DNA of 64,000 nucleotides from Microbacterium sp. Yaish 1. GTDB taxonomy: Bacteria > Actinomycetota > Actinomycetes > Actinomycetales > Microbacteriaceae. Made by a program: the position numbers and the translations under genes. Where the stretch lies: the NCBI RefSeq assembly GCF_002245215.1, contig NZ_NPMR01000002.1:909557-973556 (forward strand), in the 5' to 3' direction. The notes beneath the pieces are model-generated. The model saw nothing but the letters and a program-made list of their open reading frames with translations, had not been told where the DNA came from and did no database searches. The stretch's first letter is position 1, and every line of letters begins with the position of its first letter. This document shows, piece after piece, positions 1 to 9,840 of the stretch.

Positions 1-301
1 GGGCGGCTTCGGCGCCCCGACTCGACGACTCAGCCTGATGACGGCACACGAGTCAGCCCGAGGCCTCGTCGTGCAGACTGGCGACAATGCCCGCGGAATC
101 CCGCAGCCAGCCCCAGCACCCGTCGACAGGCTGAGCGGCGCCTCGGGTGTCTTCGCCGCCCAGCCCTTGGGGTTGAGCCTGTTGACGGCACAGGAGCCGC
201 CCGTCGAGCCCGCGCCCAGGCTGATCGCATTGCGGCGGCGTCGTGCGTGTGGACCCACGACACGAGGCGAGCGGCGCGCCGCCCGCCTTCGTCAAGGACG
301 G
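1..301. other. window edge without a supportable gene
   Basis: I can support no gene here. Several overlapping frames stay open, as expected in GC-rich DNA, but none gives a recognisable domain. The only structure seen is an imperfect direct repeat: bases 33-54 and 177-198 match at 19 of 22 positions around the core TGACGGCACA. It could be the decayed remnant of a gene that continues left of the window. Confidence 0.3.
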
Positions 302-997
302 TCAGGCGGCGGTGCCCCACCAGATGAGGAAGGCCGCGCCGAGGGCGACGACCCAGCTGACGAGGCTTCCGACGAGGAAGTACTCGGCGCGGTCTCCCCC
401 GTCGTGGTCGCGCGAGATCTCCGGGAAGCGGACGATGCCCTTCGCCGCGAGCACAGCGGCCAGCAGCGTGAATGCTCCGGTGAGGGTGAGCGCGAAGACG
501 AGCACGCGCTCGAGGGGGCCGATGATGCGCCCGCCCTTCAGCTCGTTCGCCGCTTCGGCGGCCACGACACCGCCCCGCAGCGACGCCCGCACGATGACGT
601 TTCCCGACTCGACGAGGAACACCAACGCGCCCGCCAGCGCGATGGCGAGGTCGAGGCTCACGACGCCCAGCGGCGAGTCGATCGGCCAGATCCTCTCGAG
701 CGGCCCCTGGCCATCGCGCACCCCGATGAGGGCGACCGCCACGGCCACGACGACCGCCAGGAGCGCCGCGGGCCACAGTCCCCACCGGGTGGGCTCGCGC
801 GTCGAGGTGACCGCCGCCCATACGGCTGCGACCGCGACGGCCGCGAACCACCAGGCCGCGGCGCCCGCCCAGGCGGCGAGGGGCAGCAGCGCGGCGCCGA
901 GAACCACGAGCACGATCCCGAGCTTCGCGCCCGACAGCCGCTTGCGGGCGAGGTCGAGCGCGCCGACACCGAGGAGGATGAGCCCCGCGCCGATCAC
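302..997 (-). CDS. membrane protein encoded with SatD (DUF3307-like C-terminus)
   Basis: This is a 231-residue integral membrane protein made mostly of hydrophobic segments, beginning at the first residues (MIGAGLILLGVGALDLA). The last third, with GGRIIGPLERV, AAKGIVRFPEI and AEYFLVGSLVSW, looks like the C-terminal part of DUF3307-type proteins, which are frequent partners of satD genes; that similarity is from memory. Its ATG overlaps the satD stop by four bases, so the two are translationally coupled. No catalytic residues are recognisable. The function is unknown; a membrane partner of SatD is the natural inference. Confidence 0.7.
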   Translation of the reverse strand: MIGAGLILLGVGALDLARKRLSGAKLGIVLVVLGAALLPLAAWAGAAAWWFAAVAVAAVWAAVTSTREPTRWGLWPAALLAVVVAVAVALIGVRDGQGPLERIWPIDSPLGVVSLDLAIALAGALVFLVESGNVIVRASLRGGVVAAEAANELKGGRIIGPLERVLVFALTLTGAFTLLAAVLAAKGIVRFPEISRDHDGGDRAEYFLVGSLVSWVVALGAAFLIWWGTAA

Positions 998-1638
998 GAC
1001 GAGCGCTCCGTCAGCGCCGCGTAGCCGGCGACGATCGCGGGAGCTCCGGACGACGCGAGCAGCTGCGACACAGCCGACTGGGTGATGCCCTCCTCCTTCG
1101 CGAGGGCGCCCTGGGTGCGGCCGAGGCAGCGGCCGTAGGTCAGGCGCCGGGCGCGCTGCGACATCGCTCCGACGAGTTCGTCACGGGCGAGTGCGTAGGC
1201 GTTGGCGAAGCGGATGCGGTCGGCCATGGCGACATCCTCGTCCTCCCCTCCGACAATGCGGGTGCGGGCGCGCGGAACCGCGCGGTCCTGCATCGCGTGC
1301 ACCTGCTCGATCGCCTCGCGCGCGCGCCACCAGCCCGGCCCGTCGGAGATGTCCGCGCTCTCGGATGCGACCGACCCGACATCGCCGACGCCGAGCCCGA
1401 ATCGCAGCGACGCCTCATCGGGCAGCGCGAGCTGAAGAAGCAGAAGCCACGCCAGCGCGTCATCCAGCTCGTCGAAGACCGCCTGGAACTCGTCGGCGAA
1501 CGTGGCACGCATCGTCGACGAGGCGACAGGGAGCGCACGATCGACCTCGGCCATCGAGGCTTCGATCCGGGCCTGGGTACTGCCGCGATCCTCGAGCAGA
1601 CGGGAGCCGACGATGTCGGCGATCACCGCGATAGTCAT
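994..1638 (-). CDS. SatD family protein
   Basis: The 214-residue product starts MTIAVIADIVGSR, the SatD family opening, and has the family pattern of a short central block (RFGLGVGDVG) followed by a helix-turn-helix-like end (LAKEEGITQSAVSQLLASSG, near residues 170-190). SatD was named from the acid-tolerance sat locus of Streptococcus mutans; its biochemical role is not established. The gene heads a two-gene operon with the membrane gene behind it. The start is 13 bp from a perfect 11-bp inverted repeat and has TAATCT seven bases upstream, so the transcript may be leaderless and the gene may bind its own operator through the C-terminal HTH. That regulation is inference. Confidence 0.78.
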   Translation of the reverse strand: MTIAVIADIVGSRLLEDRGSTQARIEASMAEVDRALPVASSTMRATFADEFQAVFDELDDALAWLLLLQLALPDEASLRFGLGVGDVGSVASESADISDGPGWWRAREAIEQVHAMQDRAVPRARTRIVGGEDEDVAMADRIRFANAYALARDELVGAMSQRARRLTYGRCLGRTQGALAKEEGITQSAVSQLLASSGAPAIVAGYAALTERSS

Positions 1639-1650
1639 AACGATCAGATT

Positions 1651-1679
1651 ATCACTTATATTCGCCGGATATAAGTGAT
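1651..1679 (-). promoter_or_regulatory. perfect inverted repeat operator upstream of satD
   Basis: Two 11-bp arms, ATCACTTATAT and ATATAAGTGAT, flank a 7-bp spacer. This is the most AT-rich spot in the neighbourhood. On the minus strand the repeat runs into TAATCT seven bases before the satD ATG, so a bound dimer would cover the core promoter. It is a candidate operator of SatD itself or of an unlinked regulator. Confidence 0.65.
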
Positions 1680-1696
1680 CTGCTGATGAAGGCGAG

Positions 1697-1716
1697 ATAT
1701 CAGTCTGAAGCTGATA

Positions 1717-1717
<1 letters not shown>
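1697..1717 (-). terminator. short inverted repeat after argH
   Basis: ATATCAG and CTGATAT form 7-bp arms around TCTGAAG, directly behind the argH TAA stop. It could be a weak terminator for the arginine operon or a second operator half-site set for satD. No U-tract follows, so the terminator reading is tentative. Confidence 0.35.
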
Positions 1718-3156
<1,439 letters not shown>

Positions 3157-4266
3157 CTATCGGGGCGGCATCGATGCGCCCGGCGCCTCCACGCGCCCGC
3201 GCACCGTCAGACGGGCGAGTGCGTCGATGCCTGCTTCGAGGGGACCGCGTCCGACGGCGAGCGCCCAGGCGGTGCATCCGACGATGATGCCGAGCGTCAT
3301 CGGCCAGAACGGATCGAGAGCACGGTAGGAGTCGAGCTCGAAGACGCCCGGCTCGGCGGCGGGACGCGTGAGCGCCCACACGACGATCTGCGCCGAGTAG
3401 GCGGTCAGCGGCATCGACCCCACGGCGCGGAGCGGCAGCGCGACCCATGTGAGGGGCGTCCGGCACACCAGCACGCACACGCCGATGACGAGAAGGGCGA
3501 ACCCACCGGATCCGATCACCTCGAACAGTCCGGACGAATGCGCCTCCCCGGTCCACGGGGTCTGTCCGAAGACCTCGGACCGGCCCCAGACGATGTCGAG
3601 CGCCGCCCCGACAGCCGTCAAGGCGAGCCCCGCGAGCGCGAGGAGCCACGGCGTCGCGCGCGAGCGCAGGTCGAGGCGCGCTGCTCCCATGCCCGCGAGG
3701 ACGAACGCGATCCAGGTGAGGAACGGGTAATGCCACCCGACGGCGTTCGAGACGTCGACCCCCTCGGGTGTCGACCAGAACGACAGACCGTCGATCGCCG
3801 CTTGCGGGAACGGCGCGACGAGCCCGACCACCGCGGCGGCGATGAGCAGCGTGCGCGCCCGCAGCGGCAGCACGGCGGCGGCGATCACGAACAGCAGCGC
3901 ATAAGCGGGAAGGATGACGTACACCGGCACCGCGAGGAACAGCAGCAGCACGCCGATCACCCAGATCGCCCCGGCCCGCACGAGCAGGCGCAGGCGAGCC
4001 GTCTCGAGTCGTGGGCCGCGCAACGGAACCGGGCCGCCGCTGATGAGTCCGATCGAGACGCCCGCGAGCGTCGCGAACAGGATCGACGACCGCCCGTGGA
4101 CGATGCCCTCGTACGAAGAGGGGATCGTCCAGTCGAAGTCGGGGATGGCGAGCAGGTGCGCCGCGAGCATGCCGATCACCGCGAGGCCGCGAGCGAGGTC
4201 GATGCCGTCGATGCGCGAGGGCGCGAACAGCGGGCGGCGTCGCAGCATCTCCCTCACCCCCGGCAT
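3157..4266 (-). CDS. multi-pass membrane protein, acyltransferase-like (DUF1624/DUF418 type)
   Basis: The 369-residue protein has about ten hydrophobic segments. Its N-terminus RIDGIDLARGLAVIGMLAAH is the family opening of heparan-alpha-glucosaminide N-acetyltransferase-like and DUF418 membrane proteins, and residues around 300-320 (LRAVGSMPLTAYSAQI) match the DUF418 end. These proteins are thought to move acyl groups onto envelope sugars, but the substrate is unknown. GAGGAG stands six bases before the ATG, 24 bp behind argF, so it is translated from the arginine transcript. It occupies the place where many actinobacteria have argR and argG; a role in arginine synthesis is not implied by its sequence. 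Confidence 0.75.
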   Translation of the reverse strand: MPGVREMLRRRPLFAPSRIDGIDLARGLAVIGMLAAHLLAIPDFDWTIPSSYEGIVHGRSSILFATLAGVSIGLISGGPVPLRGPRLETARLRLLVRAGAIWVIGVLLLFLAVPVYVILPAYALLFVIAAAVLPLRARTLLIAAAVVGLVAPFPQAAIDGLSFWSTPEGVDVSNAVGWHYPFLTWIAFVLAGMGAARLDLRSRATPWLLALAGLALTAVGAALDIVWGRSEVFGQTPWTGEAHSSGLFEVIGSGGFALLVIGVCVLVCRTPLTWVALPLRAVGSMPLTAYSAQIVVWALTRPAAEPGVFELDSYRALDPFWPMTLGIIVGCTAWALAVGRGPLEAGIDALARLTVRGRVEAPGASMPPR

Positions 4267-4290
4267 CGGGCGCTCCTCACCGTGCCGCGG

Positions 4291-5214
4291 TCACTGCTGA
4301 CGCAGCAGCCAGACCAGCAGCGCCTTCTGCGCGTGCAGGCGGTTCTCGGCCTCGTCCCACACGACGCTCTGCGAGCCGTCGATGACGTCAGCGTCGACCT
4401 CGTAGCCCCGGTCGGCGGGCAGGCAGTGCATGAAGATCGCGCCGTCGGCGGCGGCATCCATCGTCTGCTGCGTCACCTTGTACGCACCCAGATCGCGGAT
4501 GCGTGCGATCTTCTCCTCCTCCTTGCCCATCGACACCCACGTGTCGGTCACGATGACGTCGGCGCCGGATGCCGCCTCGAGCGGGTCGACGAGGATCGTG
4601 ACCGATCCGCCCGTCTGGGCCGCGATGCGCTGCGCGTCGGCCACGACGTCCTCGCGCGGGCCGTACCCTTCGGGCGACGCGACACGCACGTGCATGCCCG
4701 CGGTCACGCCGGCGAGCACGTACGAGTGACCCATGTTCGACTGCCCGTCGCCGAAGAACGACAGCGTGAGCCCGGCGAGGTCGCCCTTGTGCTCGCGGAT
4801 GGTCAGCAGGTCGGCGAGCAGCTGGCAGGGGTGGAAGTCGTCGCTCAGCGCGTTGACGACCGGCACGCGGGTGCCGCGCGCCATCTCCTCGAGGCCCGCC
4901 TGCGCGTATGTGCGCCAGACGATCGCGGCGACCTGGCGCTCGAGCACGCGCGCGGTGTCGGACGGGGTCTCCTTGCCGCCGAGCTGGCTGCTGGCCGTCG
5001 AGATGATCAGCGGCGAGCCACCGAGATCGGCGATGCCGACGGCGAACGAGACGCGCGTGCGGGTCGACGACTTGTCGAAGATGACTGCGACGGTCTGCGG
5101 CCCCTGAAGGGGCTTGAGCTTCCAGCGGTCCTTCTTCAGCGACAGCGCGAGGTCGAGGACCTCGGCCTGCTCGGCCGGGCTCAGGTCGTCGTCGCGGAGC
5201 AGGTGGCGGGTCAT
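4291..5214 (-). CDS. argF: ornithine carbamoyltransferase
   Basis: The enzyme makes citrulline from ornithine and carbamoyl phosphate. At 307 residues it is full length. The carbamoyl-phosphate loop SSTRTR is near residues 50-55, FHPCQ near 130, and the ornithine-side motif HCLPADRG near residue 270. The ATG overlaps the argD stop as ATGA, which fixes the start even though the frame is open far upstream. Expression follows the arginine operon by translational coupling. Confidence 0.96.
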   Translation of the reverse strand: MTRHLLRDDDLSPAEQAEVLDLALSLKKDRWKLKPLQGPQTVAVIFDKSSTRTRVSFAVGIADLGGSPLIISTASSQLGGKETPSDTARVLERQVAAIVWRTYAQAGLEEMARGTRVPVVNALSDDFHPCQLLADLLTIREHKGDLAGLTLSFFGDGQSNMGHSYVLAGVTAGMHVRVASPEGYGPREDVVADAQRIAAQTGGSVTILVDPLEAASGADVIVTDTWVSMGKEEEKIARIRDLGAYKVTQQTMDAAADGAIFMHCLPADRGYEVDADVIDGSQSVVWDEAENRLHAQKALLVWLLRQQ

Positions 5215-6458
5215 GCGGATTCCTCCGTGGTCGTGTTCTCGAGAAGCAGGGCCGACTCGACGGTGCGCAGCGCGGCGGTGAACAGCTCGGCGAACTCGTC
5301 GATCTCGACGTCGCCGATGGTGAGCGGCGGAGCGATCCGCACGGTGCGGTCGTTCGCCGCATTGACGATCAGGCCGTGCTCCTGCGCCGCCGCGACGACG
5401 GCGCCGGCGACCGGATGCCGCAGCCCGACGCCCAGCAGCAGGCCCTGTCCGCGCACGCCCTCGATGAGCGACGAGTCGATGGTCTGGAGCACCTGGCGCA
5501 GGCGTTCGCCGTGGGTCGCGGCGGCTTCGACGAGCCCGCCGTTCTCGATCTCTCCGAGGACGGCCGAGGCGACGGCGGTGCCCAGCGGGTTTCCGCCGAA
5601 AGTCGAGCCGTGCGTGCCCGGGTAGAACAGGTCGCTGGCGCTCGCGAACGTGATGAGCGCGCCGATCGGGAAGCCGCCGCCGATGCCCTTGGCAACGGTG
5701 ATGGCGTCGGGCTCGATGCCGGCGTGCTGGAACGCGAACCACGCGCCGGTGCGCCCGGCGCCGGTCTGGATCTCGTCGATGATCAGCAGCGCACCGTGGC
5801 GCTTCGTGATCTCACGCGCCGCCGCGAGGTAGCCCTCGGGCAGCGGGATGACCCCGGCCTCGCCCTTGATGGGCTCGACGAACAGGGCCGCGACACGATC
5901 GTCCATCGCGGCTTCGAGGGCCTCGACCGTCGAGTCGATGCTCTCGACGCCGGGAACCATCGGCTCGAACGGCTGCTGCATCTGCGGCTTGCCGGTCAGA
6001 GCGAGGGTGCCCATCGTGCGGCCGTGGAAGGCGTCCTTCAGCGCGAGGATGCGGGGGCGCTCGGCGCCGCCGTGCAGACGCGCGAGCTTGAATGCCGCCT
6101 CGTTCGCCTCGGCGCCGGAGTTGCCGAAGTAGACGCGTCCGGCCTCGCCGGTGCCCGCGAGGCGCTTGAGCTTCGCGGCGAGCTCGAGCTGCGGCGGCGT
6201 CGCGAAGTAGTTCGAGACGTGCGAGAGGGTGGCCGCCTGACGGGAGACCGCCTCGACGAACACGGGGTGAGCGTGCCCGAGCGAGTTGACGGCGATGCCC
6301 GCGAGGAAGTCGAGGTAGCGCTTGCCGTCGACATCCCAGACGTATGCCCCCTCGCCGCGCTCGAGCAGCGCCAGGCGCGCACCCGCGCTGCGCACGAGGT
6401 CGCGATCGACGTCATCCGCCCATGTGGGCGCTGTCTGCTGGATCGTCGGGTTCGTCAT
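5211..6458 (-). CDS. argD: acetylornithine aminotransferase
   Basis: This is a class III PLP aminotransferase converting N-acetylglutamate semialdehyde to N-acetylornithine. The 415-residue protein shows [18 protein letters not shown] (PLP phosphate binding, near residue 110), [11 protein letters not shown] (near 225) and the lysine of [15 protein letters not shown] (near 250). The ATG overlaps the argB stop by four bases. Members of this family can also act as succinyldiaminopimelate aminotransferase; the operon favours the arginine role. Confidence 0.95.
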   Translation of the reverse strand: MTNPTIQQTAPTWADDVDRDLVRSAGARLALLERGEGAYVWDVDGKRYLDFLAGIAVNSLGHAHPVFVEAVSRQAATLSHVSNYFATPPQLELAAKLKRLAGTGEAGRVYFGNSGAEANEAAFKLARLHGGAERPRILALKDAFHGRTMGTLALTGKPQMQQPFEPMVPGVESIDSTVEALEAAMDDRVAALFVEPIKGEAGVIPLPEGYLAAAREITKRHGALLIIDEIQTGAGRTGAWFAFQHAGIEPDAITVAKGIGGGFPIGALITFASASDLFYPGTHGSTFGGNPLGTAVASAVLGEIENGGLVEAAATHGERLRQVLQTIDSSLIEGVRGQGLLLGVGLRHPVAGAVVAAAQEHGLIVNAANDRTVRIAPPLTIGDVEIDEFAELFTAALRTVESALLLENTTTEESA

Positions 6459-7360
6459 CCCGCCACCACCTCCGTGCCGATTCCCTGTGCTGTGAAGACC
6501 TCGACCAGCACCGAGTGGGGCTGGCGTCCGTCGATGATGGCCGCCGTGTCCACTCCCCCGTCGACCGCGTCGAGGCATGCCTGCATCTTCGGGATCATTC
6601 CCGACTCGAGCTTCGGCAGCATCGCGCGCAGATCGGTCGACGTCAGGTGCGAGACGAGCGAGTCGCGATTGGGCCAGTCGGCGTAGAGACCGGGGACGTC
6701 GGTCAGGACGACGAGCTTCGTCGCGCCCAGCGCCGTCGCGAGGGCCGCGGCCGCGGCATCCGCGTTGACGTTGAGTGAATGACCCGGGTTGTCGAGGTCG
6801 GGCGCGATGGAGGAGATGACCGGGATGCGGCCGGCGTCGAGCTGGTCGTGCACCGGCTGCGGGTCGACCTCGACGACATCCCCGACGTGCCCGAGGTCGT
6901 GCTCGGTGCCGTCGATCACGACGCCGCGACGGCGACCGCCGAACAGACCGGCATCCTCGCCCGACAGGCCCGTCGCGAACGGACCGTACGCGTTGATGCG
7001 AGCGACGAGCTGCGGGTTGATCTGCCCCGTGAGCACCATGCGGACGACATCGATCGCCTCGGTGCTCGTCACCCGGTATCCGCCCTTGAACTCGCTCTCG
7101 ATCGAGAGTCGGTTGAGCATCTTCGAGATCTGCGGGCCACCGCCGTGCACGACGACGGGCTTCACCCCGACGAAGCGGAGGTAGGCGATGTCCTGCGCGA
7201 ACGACTCCTGCAACTCCTCAGAAACCATCGCGTTGCCGCCGTACTTGATCACGATGATCTGGTCGCGGAAGCGCTGCAGCCACGGCAGCGACTCGATGAG
7301 GACGCCCGCCTTGGCCGCCGCCTCTTCGGGGGTCGTGTACTGGAGGTCGATGTCGTTCAT
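6455..7360 (-). CDS. argB: acetylglutamate kinase
   Basis: The kinase phosphorylates N-acetylglutamate, usually the arginine-inhibited step. The 301-residue protein has the family motifs [10 protein letters not shown] near residue 35, VVHGGGPQI near 70, [10 protein letters not shown] near 110 and [18 protein letters not shown] near 190. The start ATG overlaps the argJ stop (TGA). The 30-residue N-terminal extension before the kinase core ([20 protein letters not shown]) is of the kind seen in arginine-sensitive hexameric enzymes, so feedback inhibition is likely but inferred. Confidence 0.96.
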   Translation of the reverse strand: MNDIDLQYTTPEEAAAKAGVLIESLPWLQRFRDQIIVIKYGGNAMVSEELQESFAQDIAYLRFVGVKPVVVHGGGPQISKMLNRLSIESEFKGGYRVTSTEAIDVVRMVLTGQINPQLVARINAYGPFATGLSGEDAGLFGGRRRGVVIDGTEHDLGHVGDVVEVDPQPVHDQLDAGRIPVISSIAPDLDNPGHSLNVNADAAAAALATALGATKLVVLTDVPGLYADWPNRDSLVSHLTSTDLRAMLPKLESGMIPKMQACLDAVDGGVDTAAIIDGRQPHSVLVEVFTAQGIGTEVVAG

Positions 7361-8514
7361 GAGGAGTAAGCGCTGTTCTCGTGGACGTAGTCGTGCGTGA
7401 GGTCGTTCGTGAGGATCGTCGCCGTCGCGTCGCCCGACTTCAGGTCGATGAGGATGTGCGTCGCGCGGGGCGTCAGGTCGACCTCTTCACGCGGGCGGTC
7501 GGGGCCGCCGGCGGTGCAGACCCGCACACCGTTGAACGACACGTCGACGTCGTAGGGGTCGAAGGCGGCATCCGTCGTGCCGATCGCCGCGAGCACCCGA
7601 CCCCAGTTCGGATCGTTGCCGAAGATCGCGGCCTTGAAGAGATTGTTGCGGGCGACCGATCGTCCGACGACGACAGCATCCTCTTCGGATGCCGCACCGA
7701 CGACCTCGATCGCGATGTCGTGGCTCGCGCCCTCGGCATCACCCTGCAGCTGCTCGGCGAGGTCGGCGCAGAGCTCGGCGAGCGCGGCGGCGAACTCGGC
7801 GGCATCCGGCGTGACTCCCGACGCGCCGCTGACCATGAGCGTCACCTGGTCGTTGGTCGACATGCACCCGTCGGAGTCGAGCCGGTCGAAGCTCGTGCGG
7901 GTAGCGGAGCGCAACGCGGCATCCGCCTGCGCCGCGTCGAGAACGGCGTCGGTGGTGATGACCACGAGCATCGTCGCGAGGCCCGGCGCGAGCATCCCCG
8001 CGCCCTTCGCCATACCGCCGATGGTCCAGCCGCCGCGCGAGACGACGGCGCGCTTGGGGCGCGAGTCGGTGGTCATGATCGCGAGCGAGGCATCCTCGCC
8101 GCCATGGGCGCTGAGCGAGCCGATCGCCGCCGTGGTGCCATCGAGCACCTTGGCGCGGAACACGTCATCGCCTGTTCCGATGAGACCGGTCGAGCACACG
8201 AGCACGTCGCCGGAGCTGACATCCAGCAGCTCGCCCGCCTTCTCGGCGGTCTGGTGGGTCGTCTGGAAACCGAAGCTGCCCGTGAAGCAGTTCGCTCCGC
8301 CGGAGTTGAGGACGACGGCTTCGACGACACCGTCGGCGATCGCCTGCTGCGACCACAGGATCGGGTTCGCCTTGGCGCGGTTCGAGGTGAACACCGCGGC
8401 ACCGACCTTGAGGGGGCCGCGGTTGACGACGACGGCGACGTCGGGCTTTCCGGTCGACTTCAGACCCGCGGCGACACCGGCGGCTTCGAAACCCTGGGGG
8501 GCGGTGACGCTCAC
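7357..8514 (-). CDS. argJ: bifunctional glutamate N-acetyltransferase/ornithine acetyltransferase
   Basis: ArgJ moves the acetyl group from acetylornithine to glutamate and so recycles it. The 385-residue precursor should cut itself into two chains before the threonine of [17 protein letters not shown] (near residue 185). KGAGM precedes it and the end ENSAYSS is the family C-terminus (N-x-AYSS). I place the start at the GTG that overlaps the argC stop as GTGA, since longer in-frame readings would run deep into argC. With argJ present no separate argE or argA is required for a cyclic pathway. Confidence 0.95.
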   Translation of the reverse strand: MSVTAPQGFEAAGVAAGLKSTGKPDVAVVVNRGPLKVGAAVFTSNRAKANPILWSQQAIADGVVEAVVLNSGGANCFTGSFGFQTTHQTAEKAGELLDVSSGDVLVCSTGLIGTGDDVFRAKVLDGTTAAIGSLSAHGGEDASLAIMTTDSRPKRAVVSRGGWTIGGMAKGAGMLAPGLATMLVVITTDAVLDAAQADAALRSATRTSFDRLDSDGCMSTNDQVTLMVSGASGVTPDAAEFAAALAELCADLAEQLQGDAEGASHDIAIEVVGAASEEDAVVVGRSVARNNLFKAAIFGNDPNWGRVLAAIGTTDAAFDPYDVDVSFNGVRVCTAGGPDRPREEVDLTPRATHILIDLKSGDATATILTNDLTHDYVHENSAYSS

Positions 8515-9569
8515 GGGGCGACTCCGTTCACGCTCAGGCCCGTGGTCTCGGCGAAACCGAGGGCGATGTTCATCGACTGGATGGCGGCACCGGCGGTGCC
8601 CTTGGCGAGGTTGTCGACCGCGGTCACAACGACCACACGGCCGGCGGCCCGGTCGATCGCGAGACCCATGAGAGCGGTGTTCGCACCGGTGACGTCGGCG
8701 GTGCGCGGGAAGGAGCCTTCGGGGAGGAGCTGCACGAACGGCTCGTCGGCGTAGGCGCTCTCCCATGCCTCGCGGATCTGCGCGTCGGACGCGCCCTCCG
8801 CGATCGGAGCGGTCGAGGTGGCCAGGATGCCGCGCGACATCGGCACGAGGACGGGGGTGAACGAGATGCGGATGTCGCCTGCCGCGCCCGCTCCCCGCAG
8901 CGCCTGCCGGATCTCCGGGATGTGGCGGTGCGTCCCGCCGATGGCGTAGGGGTTCGCCGACCCGAGGATCTCGGCGGCGAGGAGGTTCGTCTTCAGGCTC
9001 TTGCCCGCACCCGAGGGACCGACCGCGAGCACGCTCACGATGTCGCTCGGGTCGATGACGCCGGCGGCGACACCGGGCGCGAGGCTCAGCGCGACGGTCG
9101 AGGCGTTGCACCCGGGGGCGGCGATGCGCGAGGCGCCGACGAGCTTCTCGCGCTGCTTGCCGGTGCCGTTCACGCCGCCGACGAGCAGCTCGGGCACCCC
9201 GTAGGTCCAGGCCTCGTGGAAGTCGCCGCCGTAGAAGGCATCCCAGTCCTCCGGCGACGTCAGCCGGTGGTCGGCGCCCGCGTCGATGACGAGGGCGGTG
9301 TCGGCGAGCGCCTCGGTGTACTGACCGGACTGGCCGTGCGGGAGGGCCAGGAACACGATGTCGTGCCCCGCGAGCACCTCGGGGGTCGAGGGCTGGAGCG
9401 TGAGGTGGCGCAGCGAGCGGAGGTGCGGTTGATGGTCGATGAGGGGCTGACCGGCGTTGGAGTGCGCGGTGACCGTGCGGATCTCGACCTCGGGGTGAGC
9501 GGCGAGCAGGCGCAGGATCTCGCCTCCCGCGTATCCGGATGCGCCGGAGACGGCGACGGAGAGGGGCAT
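8511..9569 (-). CDS. argC: N-acetyl-gamma-glutamyl-phosphate reductase
   Basis: This is the first structural gene of the arginine operon; it reduces acetylglutamyl phosphate with NADPH. The 352-residue protein has the Rossmann motif [10 protein letters not shown] at the N-terminus, LALPHGQSG near residue 80 and the active-site cysteine in AAPGCNAS near residue 155. A GTG three codons upstream is possible, but the ATG is better placed: AAGGTGG serves as a ribosome site, or TAAGGT seven bases upstream as a leaderless -10. The 105 bp before it hold a stable hairpin and an arginine-rich short ORF. Confidence 0.94.
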   Translation of the reverse strand: MPLSVAVSGASGYAGGEILRLLAAHPEVEIRTVTAHSNAGQPLIDHQPHLRSLRHLTLQPSTPEVLAGHDIVFLALPHGQSGQYTEALADTALVIDAGADHRLTSPEDWDAFYGGDFHEAWTYGVPELLVGGVNGTGKQREKLVGASRIAAPGCNASTVALSLAPGVAAGVIDPSDIVSVLAVGPSGAGKSLKTNLLAAEILGSANPYAIGGTHRHIPEIRQALRGAGAAGDIRISFTPVLVPMSRGILATSTAPIAEGASDAQIREAWESAYADEPFVQLLPEGSFPRTADVTGANTALMGLAIDRAAGRVVVVTAVDNLAKGTAGAAIQSMNIALGFAETTGLSVNGVAP

Positions 9570-9595
9570 GACTTCCACCTTATTGTCTGGGATGA

Positions 9596-9614
9596 CGTCG
9601 CCTTCGCGGCGACG
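9596..9614 (-). promoter_or_regulatory. argC: hairpin in the argC leader
   Basis: A perfect 7-bp GC stem (CGTCGCC / GGCGACG) with a 5-base loop lies between the arginine-rich short ORF and argC, about 26 bp before the argC ATG. It is not followed by a U-run. It could be the terminator or sequestering arm of an attenuator; alternative pairing with the GGCGACCGC end of the short ORF is possible by eye. Confidence 0.45.
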
Positions 9615-9674
9615 GGGACCGGCGGCGGCGACACCACGCGCTCGACCGCGTCAAGCGGGAGCGTGCAGGGTCGC

Positions 9675-9746
9675 CTAGCGTCGGCGGTCGCCCAGACGTC
9701 GGCGCGCGCGAAGCACCGTGACGGTGCGCTGCGGAGCCGAAGACAT
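9675..9746 (-). CDS. arginine-rich 23-codon putative leader peptide upstream of argC
   Basis: The ORF encodes 23 residues, eight of them arginine, clustered as RARRR and a terminal RRR just before TAG. It reads in the same direction as argC and ends 105 bp before it. Its ATG stands exactly six bases after TACTGT, with TTGGCG 18 bp further upstream, so the transcript would begin at or near the ATG and the peptide would be translated leaderless. This is the design of a ribosome-mediated attenuator: stalling on arginine codons when arginyl-tRNA is scarce would change downstream folding. The ORF and promoter are seen; the regulatory role is inference. Confidence 0.6.
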   Translation of the reverse strand: MSSAPQRTVTVLRARRRLGDRRR

Positions 9747-9752
9747 GCGCCG

Positions 9753-9782
9753 ACAGTAGCGCTCGCGCGCCGCATCCGCCAA
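9753..9782 (-). promoter_or_regulatory. predicted promoter of the arginine operon leader
   Basis: On the minus strand TTGGCG (9782-9777) and TACTGT (9758-9753) are separated by 18 bp, a good actinobacterial vegetative promoter. The -10 ends six bases before the short-ORF ATG. I did not find a convincing ArgR-type ARG box around it. Confidence 0.55.
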
Positions 9783-9803
9783 ATCCCCCGTATCCGAGTG
9801 GAG

Positions 9804-9840
9804 TTGACCCCGTGGGGTTTGCAGTGCAAAGTGGTTTGCA
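9804..9840 (+). promoter_or_regulatory. promoter and palindromic operator of the regulated ABC operon
   Basis: TTGACC (9804-9809) and CAAAGT (9827-9832) are 17 bp apart. The palindrome TTTGCA-G-TGCAAA (9818-9830) sits over the -10, and a third TTTGCA (9835-9840) runs into the ATG. The start codon is seven bases past the -10, so the mRNA is probably leaderless. The winged-helix protein encoded second in the operon is the obvious candidate to bind here. Confidence 0.6.

Noticed and set aside
3538..5625. Long plus-strand open frame opposite the acyltransferase gene, argF and argD
   Set aside because: It is the mirror of genes with clear catalytic motifs and has no recognisable product of its own.
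9570..9840. ARG box for ArgR near argC
   Set aside because: No convincing TNTGAAT-type palindrome is present in the argC upstream region by eye.
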